Shown: piece by piece, positions 54,901 through 62,480 of the stretch
How the letters are laid out: each line of letters starts with the position of its first letter
Numbering within the stretch: position 1 is the first letter of the stretch
Source of the DNA: Corticium candelabrum
Taxonomy: Eukaryota; Porifera; Homoscleromorpha; Homosclerophorida; Plakinidae
Assembly (NCBI RefSeq): GCF_963422355.1
Contig: NC_085090.1
Span: 102,001-166,000 of the forward strand
Length of the DNA: 64,000 nt
Reading direction: 5' to 3'
Position numbers and translations under genes: made by a program
The notes under the pieces: generated by a model
Database searches by the model: none
Seen by the model: the letters and a program-made list of their open reading frames with translations, nothing else
Told to the model about the DNA's origin: nothing

Positions 54901-57597
54901 ATTGTGCTAATCCATGTCAGTGTGTCAATGGAGATTGTAGCCCATATGATGGTAGCTGTTCGTGTAGTTCTGGGTATTTGGGCATGTTGTGTGATCAGCA
55001 GTGTCCTGATGGCACCTTTGGTAACAGCTGCCAGTCTAATTGTTCATGCCAAAATGGAGCAACCTGTGATCACGTTAGTGGGATGTGCCATTGTACAGCT
55101 GGTTGGCACGGATCGAGTTGTGAGCTGGTGTGTCCTCATCTGACATTTGGTCCAAATTGTAATCAACAGTGCCAGTGTTTTAATGGTGCGCAGTGCCTTC
55201 CTGTGGATGGAAAGTGTGTGTGTGCTCCTGGTTATCAGGGAGATAGTTGCTTAGATCAGTGTGATTCTGCACATTTTGGTCAAGATTGCCTTGGGCTGTG
55301 TGGCTGTCTCAATGGCGCCACATGTAGCCATGTTGACGGGTCATGCTCGTGCAGTCCTGGATGGATGGGTTTACAGTGTGATAAACCATGTTTAGACGGC
55401 TTATATGGTGACAGCTGTAACTTCACCTGTGACTGTGTAAATGGTATTTGTGATCACATCACTGGAACTTGCTTCTGTGATCCTGGCTACGTTGGGCTGT
55501 CTTGTAACACCGGTAAAACATTTTGTAACTAGTAATGATACATAGTGTTTGTAATAAAGTTGTGCTTGCAGTATGTCCTTCCTTTACGTTTGGTTCTAAC
55601 TGCTCCCAGGCATGTGACTGTTCAGCTAATTCCGTTTCATGTGACAAAGTATCCGGAAGCTGTAACTGTGGACCAGGTTACCAAGGGTCACGCTGTGAAA
55701 ACTGTACGTAATGATTTATTATGCTATGCATAACATATACGTTTCATGTACTTTTACTGAAATACGTTTGTGTTCTCCAGTGTGCCCTCAAAATACGTAT
55801 GGTGATTTATGCAGTCAGACATGTTCTTGTCAAAATGGAGCCGCCTGTCATCATGCGACTGGTGAATGTAGCTGTACAGCAGGATGGATGGGAATCAACT
55901 GTAGTGACCGTAAGGAATTATTGTCGTCTTTGAAATGCAGCAACGTTATCTCACTTATTTGCAGCGTGTGGTTCTACTCTATTTGGAGTGGACTGTGGCA
56001 TGGCTTGCCAGTGTCAAAACGGTGCGACTTGTGATCGCTTCACTGGCAACTGTTCTTGTCTTCCAGGTTTCACTGGCAGAACTTGCGAAAACAGTAAGTT
56101 GCTTAATACTACAACTGGACACTCTCGTTTACTGTTACTTGATTGTTGCCAGCGTGTCCTTCTGGTACGTATGGTGCAGGATGCGCAATGACTTGCCAGT
56201 GCCAGAACAACGCTTTATGTGAGGCCGTCGATGGCAGTTGCAACTGTGAACCTGGATGGACTGGCACCTTCTGTGATACCGGTATGTATGTACGCACGCA
56301 CGAACACTCGCTTTTTGTGTCGATGTTTGTACAGTTCGTGTGTGTTACGTATATTTTGTATGATAGAGTGTCCAGATGGAAAGTACGGCTCCTACTGCTT
56401 GATGAATTGTACATGTTTGAATGGTGGGGCATGTGAGAAGGAACGCGGAATGTGCTCTTGCCTTCCAGAATACACAGGTACCGATTGTGAGACGCGACTG
56501 CCTACCACTCCTGTTCCCACGACTCCACCACCGACTCCTGCCGCACCCACCTGCCCACCGTCGCATTGTCAAAACGGTGGCTCGTGTGCTATTCAACTCG
56601 GTTCTCCCATCTGCACGTACGCTCATTGCGTAATCCAAGTTGTTCACTGCTTGACGTTTCATTGTATTTGTTATAGTTGCACGCCTTTTTGGACTGGCGA
56701 TCGGTGTCTACAGCCTCGTTCTATTCCTGCCGACTGCTTGACCAAATCGACTGCCGAAGAGATAAATCTGTGCATTCTAAACGCAGATCCGCCGGGAGAA
56801 CTTAAAGGTGACATTAGAAGACATTTTGGTGTAATTAGGTTGGTCATTGTTGGTGAACGTTGTGCAGGTGGTGGTGATGCACTCACGTCTAACCAGAAGG
56901 TTTCCATCGGCGTTGGCATACTTGTTCCGCTAATCGTCGCTCTCGTCGTTGCGGTGATTCTTTACTGTTGCTACAAGTGAGTATAATTCTTGGTTTGTCT
57001 CTTTTCGAAGTTTCTTCAATCGCTCTAACTGCAGGAGGAAATATAAAAAATACGGAGACTTTGTGTATGAAAGTGACATGGTATTTCAGAATCCTACCTA
57101 CGGTGAACTACCTGCTCTTAGACGGCACACCAAACGCCAGGTATATAGCTTTAGATATACAGTAGCACTAACTTTGGTGATTGGCAAACAAAGTTATGTA
57201 ATTGTTGTTTGTTGCTATACTGTAGCATGATGGGGCGAACTTTGACAATCCAGTATACAGCGACTTCAGTGATATGCCAAACAATGATCGTCGTCGAGGA
57301 ACAGGAGGCTACGAGCAACCTTTCCAGCCGGAAGCTGTTGCACGTAATCCATTCTACGATACGCTGAAAGGAAAGAGCAGCCACCTGTATGACAGTCCAG
57401 AGACAGCATCTCCCTACGACAATACGACGGGCACGGGCAGAAGGCGCAGTAACGAAAACGATTATGACGATCCGACGGCTTTTGTTTTTAACCCGTATGA
57501 CAACTCTAGTATCCGCAGTCAGGCAGGTGGCGGGAATGTGAATATCTACGACAATCCTGAGGGTGTCGGAGCTGGATTGTACGAAGAACTTCCGTAA
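24202..57597 (+). CDS. Giant LRP-MEGF hybrid receptor: signal peptide, four YWTD propellers, about 70 EGF modules, one TM helix, FxNPxY tail
   Basis: I assign 63 plus-strand exons with GT..AG junctions. Every junction keeps frame, and the sum is 14,355 nt (4,784 residues plus stop). Exon coordinates are given with the domain blocks below. The order is signal peptide and RQKR propeptide site, EGF, YWTD propeller 1, EGF pair, propeller 2, three MEGF-type EGFs, EGF/EGF-CA with propeller 3, EGFs with propeller 4, an unrecognised module between Thr/Pro linkers, 30 MEGF-type EGFs, about 16 DxDEC-type EGFs, about 16 more MEGF-type EGFs, one EGF, a TM helix and a tail of about 160 residues. YWTD/EGF units and the tail are like LDLR/LRP endocytic receptors. 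The CxC.NGA.C EGF chain is like CED-1/MEGF10/SREC. No LDLR class A repeat was found. A role in endocytosis or engulfment is inferred. Being a single transcript is likely from phase continuity, one signal peptide and one TM, but is unproven. Confidence 0.85.
25040..26158 (+). other. Receptor block 2: YWTD beta-propeller 1
   Basis: Exons are 25040-25216, 25409-25619, 25681-25906 and 25960-26158 (residues about 100-371). Repeats include [44 protein letters not shown] and a degenerate [14 protein letters not shown]. These are LDLR class B repeats that fold as a six-bladed propeller. In LDLR/LRP receptors this domain drives ligand release at acidic pH together with the following EGF module. Confidence 0.9.
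26221..26541 (+). other. Receptor block 3: EGF-like pair after propeller 1
   Basis: Exons are 26221-26343 ([19 protein letters not shown]) and 26416-26541 ([15 protein letters not shown], a calcium-binding-type EGF). Each exon is phase 1-1 and encodes one module, the classic symmetrical EGF exon. The 425-bp intron that follows holds no recognisable exon. Confidence 0.9.
26967..27758 (+). other. Receptor block 4: YWTD beta-propeller 2 in a single exon
   Basis: One 792-nt exon (residues about 455-718) carries five or six YWTD blades: [39 protein letters not shown] and [14 protein letters not shown]. Unlike propeller 1, which is split into four exons, this one is uninterrupted. Confidence 0.93.
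27818..28327 (+). other. Receptor block 5: three MEGF-type EGF modules
   Basis: Exons are 27818-27949 ([20 protein letters not shown]), 28022-28150 ([20 protein letters not shown]) and 28205-28327 ([19 protein letters not shown]). Each is a phase 1-1 exon for one eight-cysteine-like EGF of the laminin/MEGF style. Block 5 separates propellers 2 and 3, which is not the LRP pattern of DxDEC-type EGFs only. Confidence 0.9.
28435..29931. mobile_element. Foldback element in receptor intron 14
   Basis: About 190 bp at 28435-28625 (starting gggtaactgtaac) are repeated inverted at 29745-29931, with a 1.1-kb interior lacking a credible gene. The right end reads gttacagttaccctttaa. The TTAA and the AGGGTAACTG terminus resemble the end of the foldback element at 1-1133, so the two may belong to one family. 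A clean target duplication was not found at the left end. The element lies in the 2.46-kb intron between 28327 and 30788. Confidence 0.75.
30788..31975 (+). other. Receptor block 6: one exon with EGF, EGF-CA, YWTD propeller 3 and EGF
   Basis: A single 1,188-nt exon (residues about 846-1242) encodes an MEGF-type EGF ([20 protein letters not shown]), a calcium-type EGF ([17 protein letters not shown]), then a propeller at about 31060-31830 with [42 protein letters not shown] and [13 protein letters not shown]. It closes with an EGF ([14 protein letters not shown]). This EGF-propeller-EGF unit is the core module of LDLR-type receptors. Confidence 0.93.
32082..34012 (+). other. Receptor block 7: three EGF modules and YWTD propeller 4
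   Basis: Exons are 32082-32207, 32270-32918, 33052-33253 and 33808-34012 (residues about 1242-1636). EGF modules have [28 protein letters not shown] and [12 protein letters not shown]. The propeller has [33 protein letters not shown] (completed across a splice), [15 protein letters not shown] and [14 protein letters not shown]. The 554-bp intron before the last exon contains nothing recognised. Confidence 0.92.
34226..35631 (+). other. Receptor block 8: EGF, Thr/Pro linkers and an unrecognised module
   Basis: Exons are 34226-34420, 34908-34991, 35055-35154 and 35324-35631 (residues about 1636-1865). An EGF ([20 protein letters not shown]) is followed by a Pro-rich linker ([10 protein letters not shown]). 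Then come about 130 residues including [38 protein letters not shown] and [20 protein letters not shown], a second Thr/Pro linker ([15 protein letters not shown]) and another EGF ([15 protein letters not shown]). The middle part matches no domain I know. It has five or six cysteines and sits between disordered linkers, as a separate folded module would. Confidence 0.8.
36229..38059 (+). other. Receptor block 9: nine MEGF-type EGF modules
   Basis: Exons are 36229-36354, 36649-36903, 37004-37132, 37190-37315, 37488-37874 and 37931-38059, with 1, 2, 1, 1, 3 and 1 modules. The repeated form is CxxGxYGxxCxxxCxCxNGAxC followed by GxCxCxPGYxGxxC, as in CED-1/MEGF10/SREC. All exon borders are phase 1, so modules can be gained or lost without breaking frame. 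Such tandem EGFs usually form a rigid extracellular stalk or ligand-binding rod. Confidence 0.92.
38640..41047 (+). pseudogene. TE-like uncharacterised ORF cluster in receptor intron 29
   Basis: Plus-strand fragments lie at about 38807-39142, 39225-39545, 39617-40027, 40140-40538 and 40580-41047 in shifting frames. They include FHRRCYQTC, a [10 protein letters not shown]...LSRCMT...YHRSCYSEY cysteine/histidine region, and [17 protein letters not shown] with [21 protein letters not shown] recall this layout from large repetitive uncharacterised proteins of marine invertebrate genomes, not from a named domain. The order is consistent with one gene that has introns or has decayed. No transposase or reverse transcriptase motif is visible, and I could not find terminal repeats. 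It lies inside the 3.5-kb intron 38060-41564. Confidence 0.5.
41565..46370 (+). other. Receptor block 10: 21 MEGF-type EGF modules
   Basis: Exons are 41565-41693, 41756-42139, 42196-42711, 42771-42899, 43211-43462, 44381-44509, 44567-44824, 45022-45150, 45250-45378, 45443-45700, 45865-45993, 46054-46182 and 46242-46370. They hold 1, 3, 4, 1, 2, 1, 2, 1, 1, 2, 1, 1 and 1 modules. Typical pieces are [40 protein letters not shown] and [20 protein letters not shown]. The introns of 918 bp (43463-44380) and about 190-310 bp between exons contain no recognised feature. Every exon is phase 1-1. Confidence 0.93.
47517..47626 (+). repeat. G-rich minisatellite (gtgtgggtggtggtggg)
   Basis: About 110 bases of repeated gtgtgggtg and ggtggtgggtg units lie in the sense strand of a 3.1-kb receptor intron, 70 bases after the donor at 47445. 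Multiple GGG runs make G-quadruplex formation possible. It ends directly at the SINE. Confidence 0.85.
47622..47998 (+). mobile_element. tRNA-derived SINE
   Basis: The 5' part resembles a tRNA. A box-A-like tagctcaatcatgag lies at 47629-47643, and box-B-like ggtcacaagttcgaatgc at 47683-47700 (core GTTCGAATGC) follows about 50 bases later, the spacing of an RNA polymerase III internal promoter. A non-tRNA body of about 300 bp follows. It does not fold into a full tRNA cloverleaf by eye, so it is not called as a tRNA gene. It is in sense orientation in a receptor intron. Confidence 0.7.
48038..48300 (-). pseudogene. MADF-domain fragment (probably from a PIF/Harbinger-type element)
   Basis: A minus-strand open frame begins [20 protein letters not shown] and continues [13 protein letters not shown]. 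This is the start of a MADF (SANT-like) DNA-binding domain, in which a short basic helix, LWD and a Y-N-N turn are conserved. PIF/Harbinger transposons carry a separate MADF/Myb-like gene, so a transposon origin is likely. Only the N-terminal half of the domain can be followed. It lies in the receptor intron 47446-50549, antisense to the receptor. Confidence 0.6.
48420..50549. other. Rest of the large receptor intron
   Basis: No exon, RNA gene or clear mobile element was recognised in this part of the intron. Several short ORFs are not conserved-looking. Confidence 0.4.
53361..56807 (+). other. Receptor block 12: about 16 MEGF-type EGF modules, Thr/Pro linker and a last EGF
   Basis: These follow the module at the end of the exon 53032-53487. 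Exons are 53558-54202 (five modules), 54871-55512 (five), 55572-55703, 55781-55909, 55965-56093, 56153-56281, 56367-56616 and 56677-56807. Pieces include [40 protein letters not shown] and [20 protein letters not shown]. The exon at 56367 adds a linker ([15 protein letters not shown]) and an EGF ([10 protein letters not shown]) completed in the next exon ([10 protein letters not shown]). A juxtamembrane segment with two cysteines ([14 protein letters not shown]) follows. Confidence 0.92.
56868..57597 (+). other. Receptor block 13: transmembrane helix and cytoplasmic tail with two FxNPxY motifs
   Basis: Exons are 56868-56976, 57035-57140 and 57226-57597. The helix [20 protein letters not shown] is followed by a basic stop-transfer (YCCYKRKYKK). 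The tail of about 160 residues has FQNPTY (about residue 4643) and NFDNPVY (about 4666). The latter is identical to the endocytosis motif of the vertebrate LDL receptor. Further tyrosine motifs are NPFYDTL, LYDSPE, FNPYDN, IYDNPE and, at the very end, YEELP. FxNPxY motifs bind PTB-domain adaptors such as ARH, Dab and GULP. The TAA stop is at 57595-57597. Confidence 0.93.
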
Positions 57598-58430
57598 CTA
57601 TAATGTGCTCGTTGCCGCGCTTTGACCTAGACTTGACGTGTAAAGGTGCATTGTGTTTTAGTAGATATTTAGACTGCATGGCGGCTCGAATCTAATAGGA
57701 TAGTCTTTCTTTCTACATAAACGTTCATGGATTGCTGGTATTTTTCTAAGATGAATGTGTTGTTAATTGTCTTGTTATACGCTTTAGATACATATATATA
57801 TCACGTTTGCAATACTTGGCGGCTTGACGAGTAGAGATTGCGAAATAGGTTGGAAGGAAATCTAATGCGACTTGTGTATCACATCGCACTGTTTTCTACT
57901 AGTACAGTACATACCTTTATCCATTTTCAAAAGATTGTATTGACGATGTCATACAAGACCGGAGCTAAGCATGCACTTTAGTTAAATGTTTGAATTGCTA
58001 TACATAAGTGACAACGTACGTACCGTTCTAACCTAACCCTACGATTTCGTGAGATCGACTTCTGTCGATTAAATTAATTATCCTCTAGCCCGCTCGCAGT
58101 CAGTGGCGGCGTTTAATCTATAATAATCTGTTGTCGCAGCTCACAAACGTAAACGTTGTAGATATATAAGACTTCCCGTGGCATTTGCAACAATGACTTA
58201 TACAGACCAGGAGCATAAAAAGAGAGAAGATTTCTAAATGCTCCTGGCAGACATACGGTTCGTTTGCAGAAATAAAGTTTTGAGTTGTGCATTTATCATA
58301 ATGGCATGGAGATCTGCTGTTAGGCTTCCCTCTGTGTTTATCAGCGAGATCGAGTCTAAATCTAAAGCAGACTCTTCGTTCTGGCCATGCAACGCCTCTT
58401 TCCTTTATATTCTATATCTAGAATATAGCA
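57598..58430. other. 3' flank of the receptor gene
   Basis: This should hold the receptor 3' UTR. No gene was recognised. The first AATAAA on the plus strand that I see is at about 58271, too far to assign with confidence. Confidence 0.35.
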
Positions 58431-58445
58431 TATATATCTCTTCGT

Positions 58446-58452
<7 letters not shown>

Positions 58453-58493
<41 letters not shown>
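58453..58493. repeat. (TA)n microsatellite
   Basis: About 20 TA units lie between two inverted tctaga-like flanks (ctagaatata and tattctaga), next to the inverted repeat copy C. Confidence 0.9.
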
Positions 58494-58495
<2 letters not shown>

Positions 58496-58544
58496 TAGAT
58501 CTAAAATATAGATAAAGCGTGCAATTTATTTTCAATGCAAAAAT

Positions 58545-59330
58545 TAGCAGCCAGACAGAATTCTCATTCAGTTATATCCCGGTCAATGGTATCCAGTTCT
58601 GAAAATATTGATTGTTAAATAGCTAGTATTCCGTTGAAGACAAAGAAAATGTAACGGAGCGCCTCGTTTCCAAGTTGAATTGGATATTGATTGGTAGTAG
58701 CCATTTCGACAGTCCCGTTCGTTACTTCGACGTTGCTGCCGTTGCGAGGAGCAGATGTATCAAACTTGGCATCTATTTGACGCAAATCTCGTTCGGAAAT
58801 ATATTCGAGCAGCAGAAACTTGAAAGTCACGTGCAGTTACGCACTCACCCGGATACTCTGTTCCGCATATATACCAAGTCATGAATCGTCTAAATCTCGC
58901 CATTTCGACAGTCCCGTTGAACGCACTCACTTCGAAGACGTTGCTGGCGCTGCGGAGTACAGGTGTATCGAACGTGGCAGCTCTTCGACGGGCCTAGACG
59001 GGCAAACAAAAGTGGGCGTTTTCTCAAGACCCGGATATACGTAAAAATATCTTTCCTTTCTCGACGTCGCCCGCAATAAACGACACGCTTCACGCGTACC
59101 GTCCGACGTTGGAAACAGGCAGTTTAAATTCGGTGGAGATCCGATTGACTGTTACGGAGATATTCACGCGCGAGCGGAGACGGGTTCGAGGCGAGTTCCA
59201 TCGGCAAGAAATCGTGCCTTCGCGGGAGAAGTACGAAAGACGACAACAATCTTACTTTCGACATGGATGGATTCGGCTTGAGCGAGCCAAATTTGGTAGA
59301 TATTAGACTCGCCCTTCTTGGAGATCCTGA
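58545..59330 (-). mobile_element. Helitron/Helentron-like repeat, copy C (inverted, truncated)
   Basis: The reverse complement of this stretch matches copies A and B, including the segments ccattgaacgggatataac, gagaattctgtctggctgct, tcgaagagctgcc and ccgtccgacgttgg. The 3' hairpin end of copies A and B is not present, and the 5' (TCTG)n start is replaced by a (GT)n run at 59335-59409. It is more diverged than copies A and B are from each other. Confidence 0.6.
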
Positions 59331-59332
59331 TT

Positions 59333-59334
<2 letters not shown>

Positions 59335-59409
<75 letters not shown>
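59335..59409. repeat. (AC)n microsatellite
   Basis: About 37 AC units adjoin the 5' side of repeat copy C in its own orientation. Confidence 0.95.
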
Positions 59410-59410
<1 letters not shown>

Positions 59411-59843
59411 CTCTTCTTTATGTAGATATGTAGATAGATACCTTTTCAAGACTTGAAAGCATGCGAAGACATCATATCGACTGGCACACTAATTATTGGA
59501 ACAACAATATTTACCCGATGCCCGGATATTTAAGTTAACACCAGCAATAATGATGGCATGCACTGCATTTCAATATTGTCCGTGACTCCGTCTGTCCGTC
59601 CGTTCAATCACTGGTCCATGCAGACCACACTACTGTAACCCTAGCGTAGAGACTTTTTAGGCACAACAAACAACAGTATACGTCTAGCTAACGTGCACAA
59701 AGCCCAGTCTGCCGGGTCCGAAATACTGACTTCAGTAGAACACCTAAAGGATTTCCGGATACCACAGCTACAATATACATGCATAAAGAATACAAAATAT
59801 TTATGTAATAAATATGAAACAAAGTAGGGATGGCTGCGTACTG

Positions 59844-59845
<2 letters not shown>
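59410..59845. other. Gene-free stretch before the retrotransposon
   Basis: No exon or repeat was recognised between the (AC)n and (TA)n arrays. Confidence 0.4.
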
Positions 59846-59901
<56 letters not shown>

Positions 59902-62446
59902 ACACACATATATACATGTATATACTCTATTGCCAAAAGTAATGCTCGTCGTTCACTGAATTTGGCACGCGAGGGTAGGTTTGGTGATGCTATGAAAGTG
60001 TTGGGCTCTTGTGGTTGTGCTTCTCGTGATGACCCAATGGTGCTAGATGAACTTAAATCACGTCACCCAGAACATGCTTTACCTGAATGGTCCGATGATA
60101 TTCCACCTCCATTAGTTGTGGATTCTCTTGCAGTTTTATCAGCCTTAGAAAGTTTTCCCAGAGGTTCCAGTCCTGGTTTTTCTCAGCTTCGGGCTCAACA
60201 TCTTTTAGATATTATGAAAGGAGCATATGTCCCAGATGCTCAGTTGTGCCTTGCAAATCTTTCAAGATTCATGACAAAGCTTTTGGCGGGTAAGTGTGAT
60301 CCAAGAATCGCACCTTGGTTGTCTGGAGCACCACTGACTGCCCTCTTAAAGAAATCAGGAGGTTTTCGGCCAATTGCAGTTGGAGAAGTACTCCGGCGCC
60401 TGGCAAGTAAACTCTGTTGTGCTTCTGTGAAAGACCGCCTTCCAGACGTCTTTTTGCCAACTGGCCAAGTAGGAGTGGGTATTAGAAGTGGTATGGAATC
60501 AGCTATTCACACCACACAATCGTTTCTTGATGCTAACTGGGATAAAGAAGACTTCTGTTGCTTGAAAATTGACATGACTAATGCTTTTAATGAGTGCTCC
60601 AGACCAGCCTTTCTTTCACGTTTGCGGAGAGAATTTCCAGAATTATTTGCATGGGCTCAGTGGTCCTACCACGTACCTAGTGAGATGCGTTACGGTAGGC
60701 ATCAAATCTTATCTACAGCTGGTGTCCAACAGGGAGATCCCTTGAGCCCTCTTCTGTTCTCACTTGTGATTCTGGAATTATTGGATTCTATTGGCGCTAT
60801 TTCGAACCTACACCTTCAAATTTGGTATTTGGATGATGGGACATTTTTCGGCTCGAGAGAGTCTGTATCTTCTTTATTACAAAGTGTTTCGGAAAAGGGT
60901 CCCAGTTATGGCTTACATGTCAACTTAAATAAATGTGAACTATACTGGCCGTCTGGAGACCAAGCTTTTCCCTTGTTTCCCAGTCAAGTCAGACGTTTGT
61001 CAGAAGGGGTTGAGTTGCTAGGATCACCAGTCCATGGCTCTGTAGACTTTTTCAGATCATCTATATCCAAACGTGTTGATAAAGTCTTGGAGTCTCAAAC
61101 GCTTCTGAGTAACCTTGAGGATCCACAAGTTGAATTGCATTTGCTACGGAGCTGTCAGAGTATCTGTAAAATCAATCATTTGTTACGTACTGTGACTCCT
61201 GCTTTGTTGACAGACCAATTACGCCGTTTCGATGTCGGCTTACGTCGATCTTTGGAAATCATCTGTCGATCCTCCATTACAGACACAGCATGGTTGCAGG
61301 CTACACTACCTGTACGACTTGGGGGTCTCGGTTTGAGAGAAGCAGTCAAGTCTGCACCAGCTGCATACGTGGGGAGTTGTAATTCCACAAAATTGTTAGT
61401 CCAAGATTTCCTTAGGAAAGCTTGTAATTCTCTGGCCTCAACAAACGTACACGTTCCGACTTCACTGCTATTGGAAGAATCTGAAAGTTATCTTCAGAGT
61501 TGTTCCTTTCTGAAAAACGAACACAGTCATTTGCTTCTATATTTCAACAACTCGACTCAACGACAAATTCAATCAAAACTCGATGCTGATTTATTCAATT
61601 GTTTATTGAACAATGCCAGCTTGAGAGACAGAGCTCGTTTAAATTCCATCAGTACACCCCATGCGGGAGCGTGGTTGAGGGCAATACCAAACCCTAATCT
61701 CGGCCTTTCCATGCTTTCTCATGAGTTTGTCATTTCTATACGGCTCTGGTTAGGGATTAAGATGTTTCCCTCTCCTCCAACTTCGATCCTGTGCACTTGT
61801 CGTCAACACATCGATCCTTTTGGAGATCACCTCATCAGCTGTGGTACAGGTCCAGAACGCACCAGAAGACACAACGCATTGGCAGAAGTCATTTTCCAGG
61901 CGTTATTAGTTGAGAATAAAGACGTGGTAAAGGAAGTGAGATGCAGTGGTAGTGACGAAAGTCGTCCAGGTGATGTTTTTCATCCTGACTTTTTAGAGGG
62001 CAAACCAGCTTATTTCGACATAACAGTCAGAAACTCATTGCAGCCATTGTACGTGACAAAAGCAGCAGTAAGGGCTGGGGCAGCAGCTGAAGCAGGTGAA
62101 GAACAGAAGGACACACGTCACGAAGCAAACGTTCTGGCAACAGGTGGTCTTTTTTACCCCTTGGTATTGGAAACATTGGGTTTCTGGTCTCCGTTCAGCA
62201 TTAAAACGTTAAAAGCTATTGCATCTAAAACTTCAGCTGTCAGCGGAATTCGATTCCATCAAGCTTTCCAGAATTTGACGCAACAACTTTCGGTACAGTT
62301 GTGGAAATACAATGCAAGGATGTTGTTCAGAAGAATTCAACTTGAAGTACAGGACATTGATAGTTGGGATATACCCACCGTAGCGTAGTGTAGAATTTGG
62401 TAGTTAGTTCTGTTTAAATGTAAAAGTAAAAATAAAAAATTAAAAA

Positions 62447-62477
<31 letters not shown>

Positions 62478-62480
62478 TAT
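59846..62480 (+). mobile_element. Non-LTR retrotransposon, 5'-truncated, bounded by (TA)n on both sides
   Basis: A (TA)n array at 59846-59897 leads directly into the element. The coding frame is open to 62388 and is followed by about 60 bp of A-rich sequence, ending in a run of about 13 A and then (AT)n at 62455-62480. No LTRs were seen. The 5' end lacks a recognisable ORF start, so the copy is probably truncated. Presence of TA arrays on both sides is compatible with integration into a TA microsatellite. Confidence 0.8.
59932..62388 (+). CDS. Reverse transcriptase with C-terminal restriction-like endonuclease domain
   Basis: An uninterrupted frame of about 818 codons after the TA array (the open frame extends into the array, which is not credible coding) has RT motifs in order: FRPIAVGEVLRRLASK, KIDMTNAFNECSRPAFL (first catalytic Asp), STAGVQQGDPLSPLLFSL, and WYLDDGTFFG in place of the usual YADD. 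The C-terminal part has CTCRQHIDPFGDHLISC, a Cys/His zinc-knuckle-like motif, then RPGDVFHPDF (61963 on) and AYFDITVRNS, fitting a PD-(D/E)xK restriction-like endonuclease. This endonuclease type is used by the R2/CRE-like, site-specific lineages rather than the APE lineages. The frame has no stops, so the copy is young, but its 5' end is missing. Confidence 0.85.
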   Translation, partial: AKSNARRSLNLAREGRFGDAMKVLGSCGCASRDDPMVLDELKSRHPEHALPEWSDDIPPPLVVDSLAVLSALESFPRGSSPGFSQLRAQHLLDIMKGAYVPDAQLCLANLSRFMTKLLAGKCDPRIAPWLSGAPLTALLKKSGGFRPIAVGEVLRRLASKLCCASVKDRLPDVFLPTGQVGVGIRSGMESAIHTTQSFLDANWDKEDFCCLKIDMTNAFNECSRPAFLSRLRREFPELFAWAQWSYHVPSEMRYGRHQILSTAGVQQGDPLSPLLFSLVILELLDSIGAISNLHLQIWYLDDGTFFGSRESVSSLLQSVSEKGPSYGLHVNLNKCELYWPSGDQAFPLFPSQVRRLSEGVELLGSPVHGSVDFFRSSISKRVDKVLESQTLLSNLEDPQVELHLLRSCQSICKINHLLRTVTPALLTDQLRRFDVGLRRSLEIICRSSITDTAWLQATLPVRLGGLGLREAVKSAPAAYVGSCNSTKLLVQDFLRKACNSLASTNVHVPTSLLLEESESYLQSCSFLKNEHSHLLLYFNNSTQRQIQSKLDADLFNCLLNNASLRDRARLNSISTPHAGAWLRAIPNPNLGLSMLSHEFVISIRLWLGIKMFPSPPTSILCTCRQHIDPFGDHLISCGTGPERTRRHNALAEVIFQALLVENKDVVKEVRCSGSDESRPGDVFHPDFLEGKPAYFDITVRNSLQPLYVTKAAVRAGAAAEAGEEQKDTRHEANVLATGGLFYPLVLETLGFWSPFSIKTLKAIASKTSAVSGIRFHQAFQNLTQQLSVQLWKYNARMLFRRIQLEVQDIDSWDIPTVA

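Noticed and set aside
36229..56281. Regular repeats suggestive of a satellite or CRISPR-like array
   Set aside because: The period comes from tandem EGF-coding exons separated by unlike introns. The genome is eukaryotic and the spacers are not of uniform length.
24202..57597. Splitting the receptor into separate LRP-like and MEGF-like genes
   Set aside because: Only one signal peptide and one TM helix were found, all 63 exons join in phase, and no internal stop, promoter-like gap or second start is evident. The split cannot be fully excluded without transcripts.
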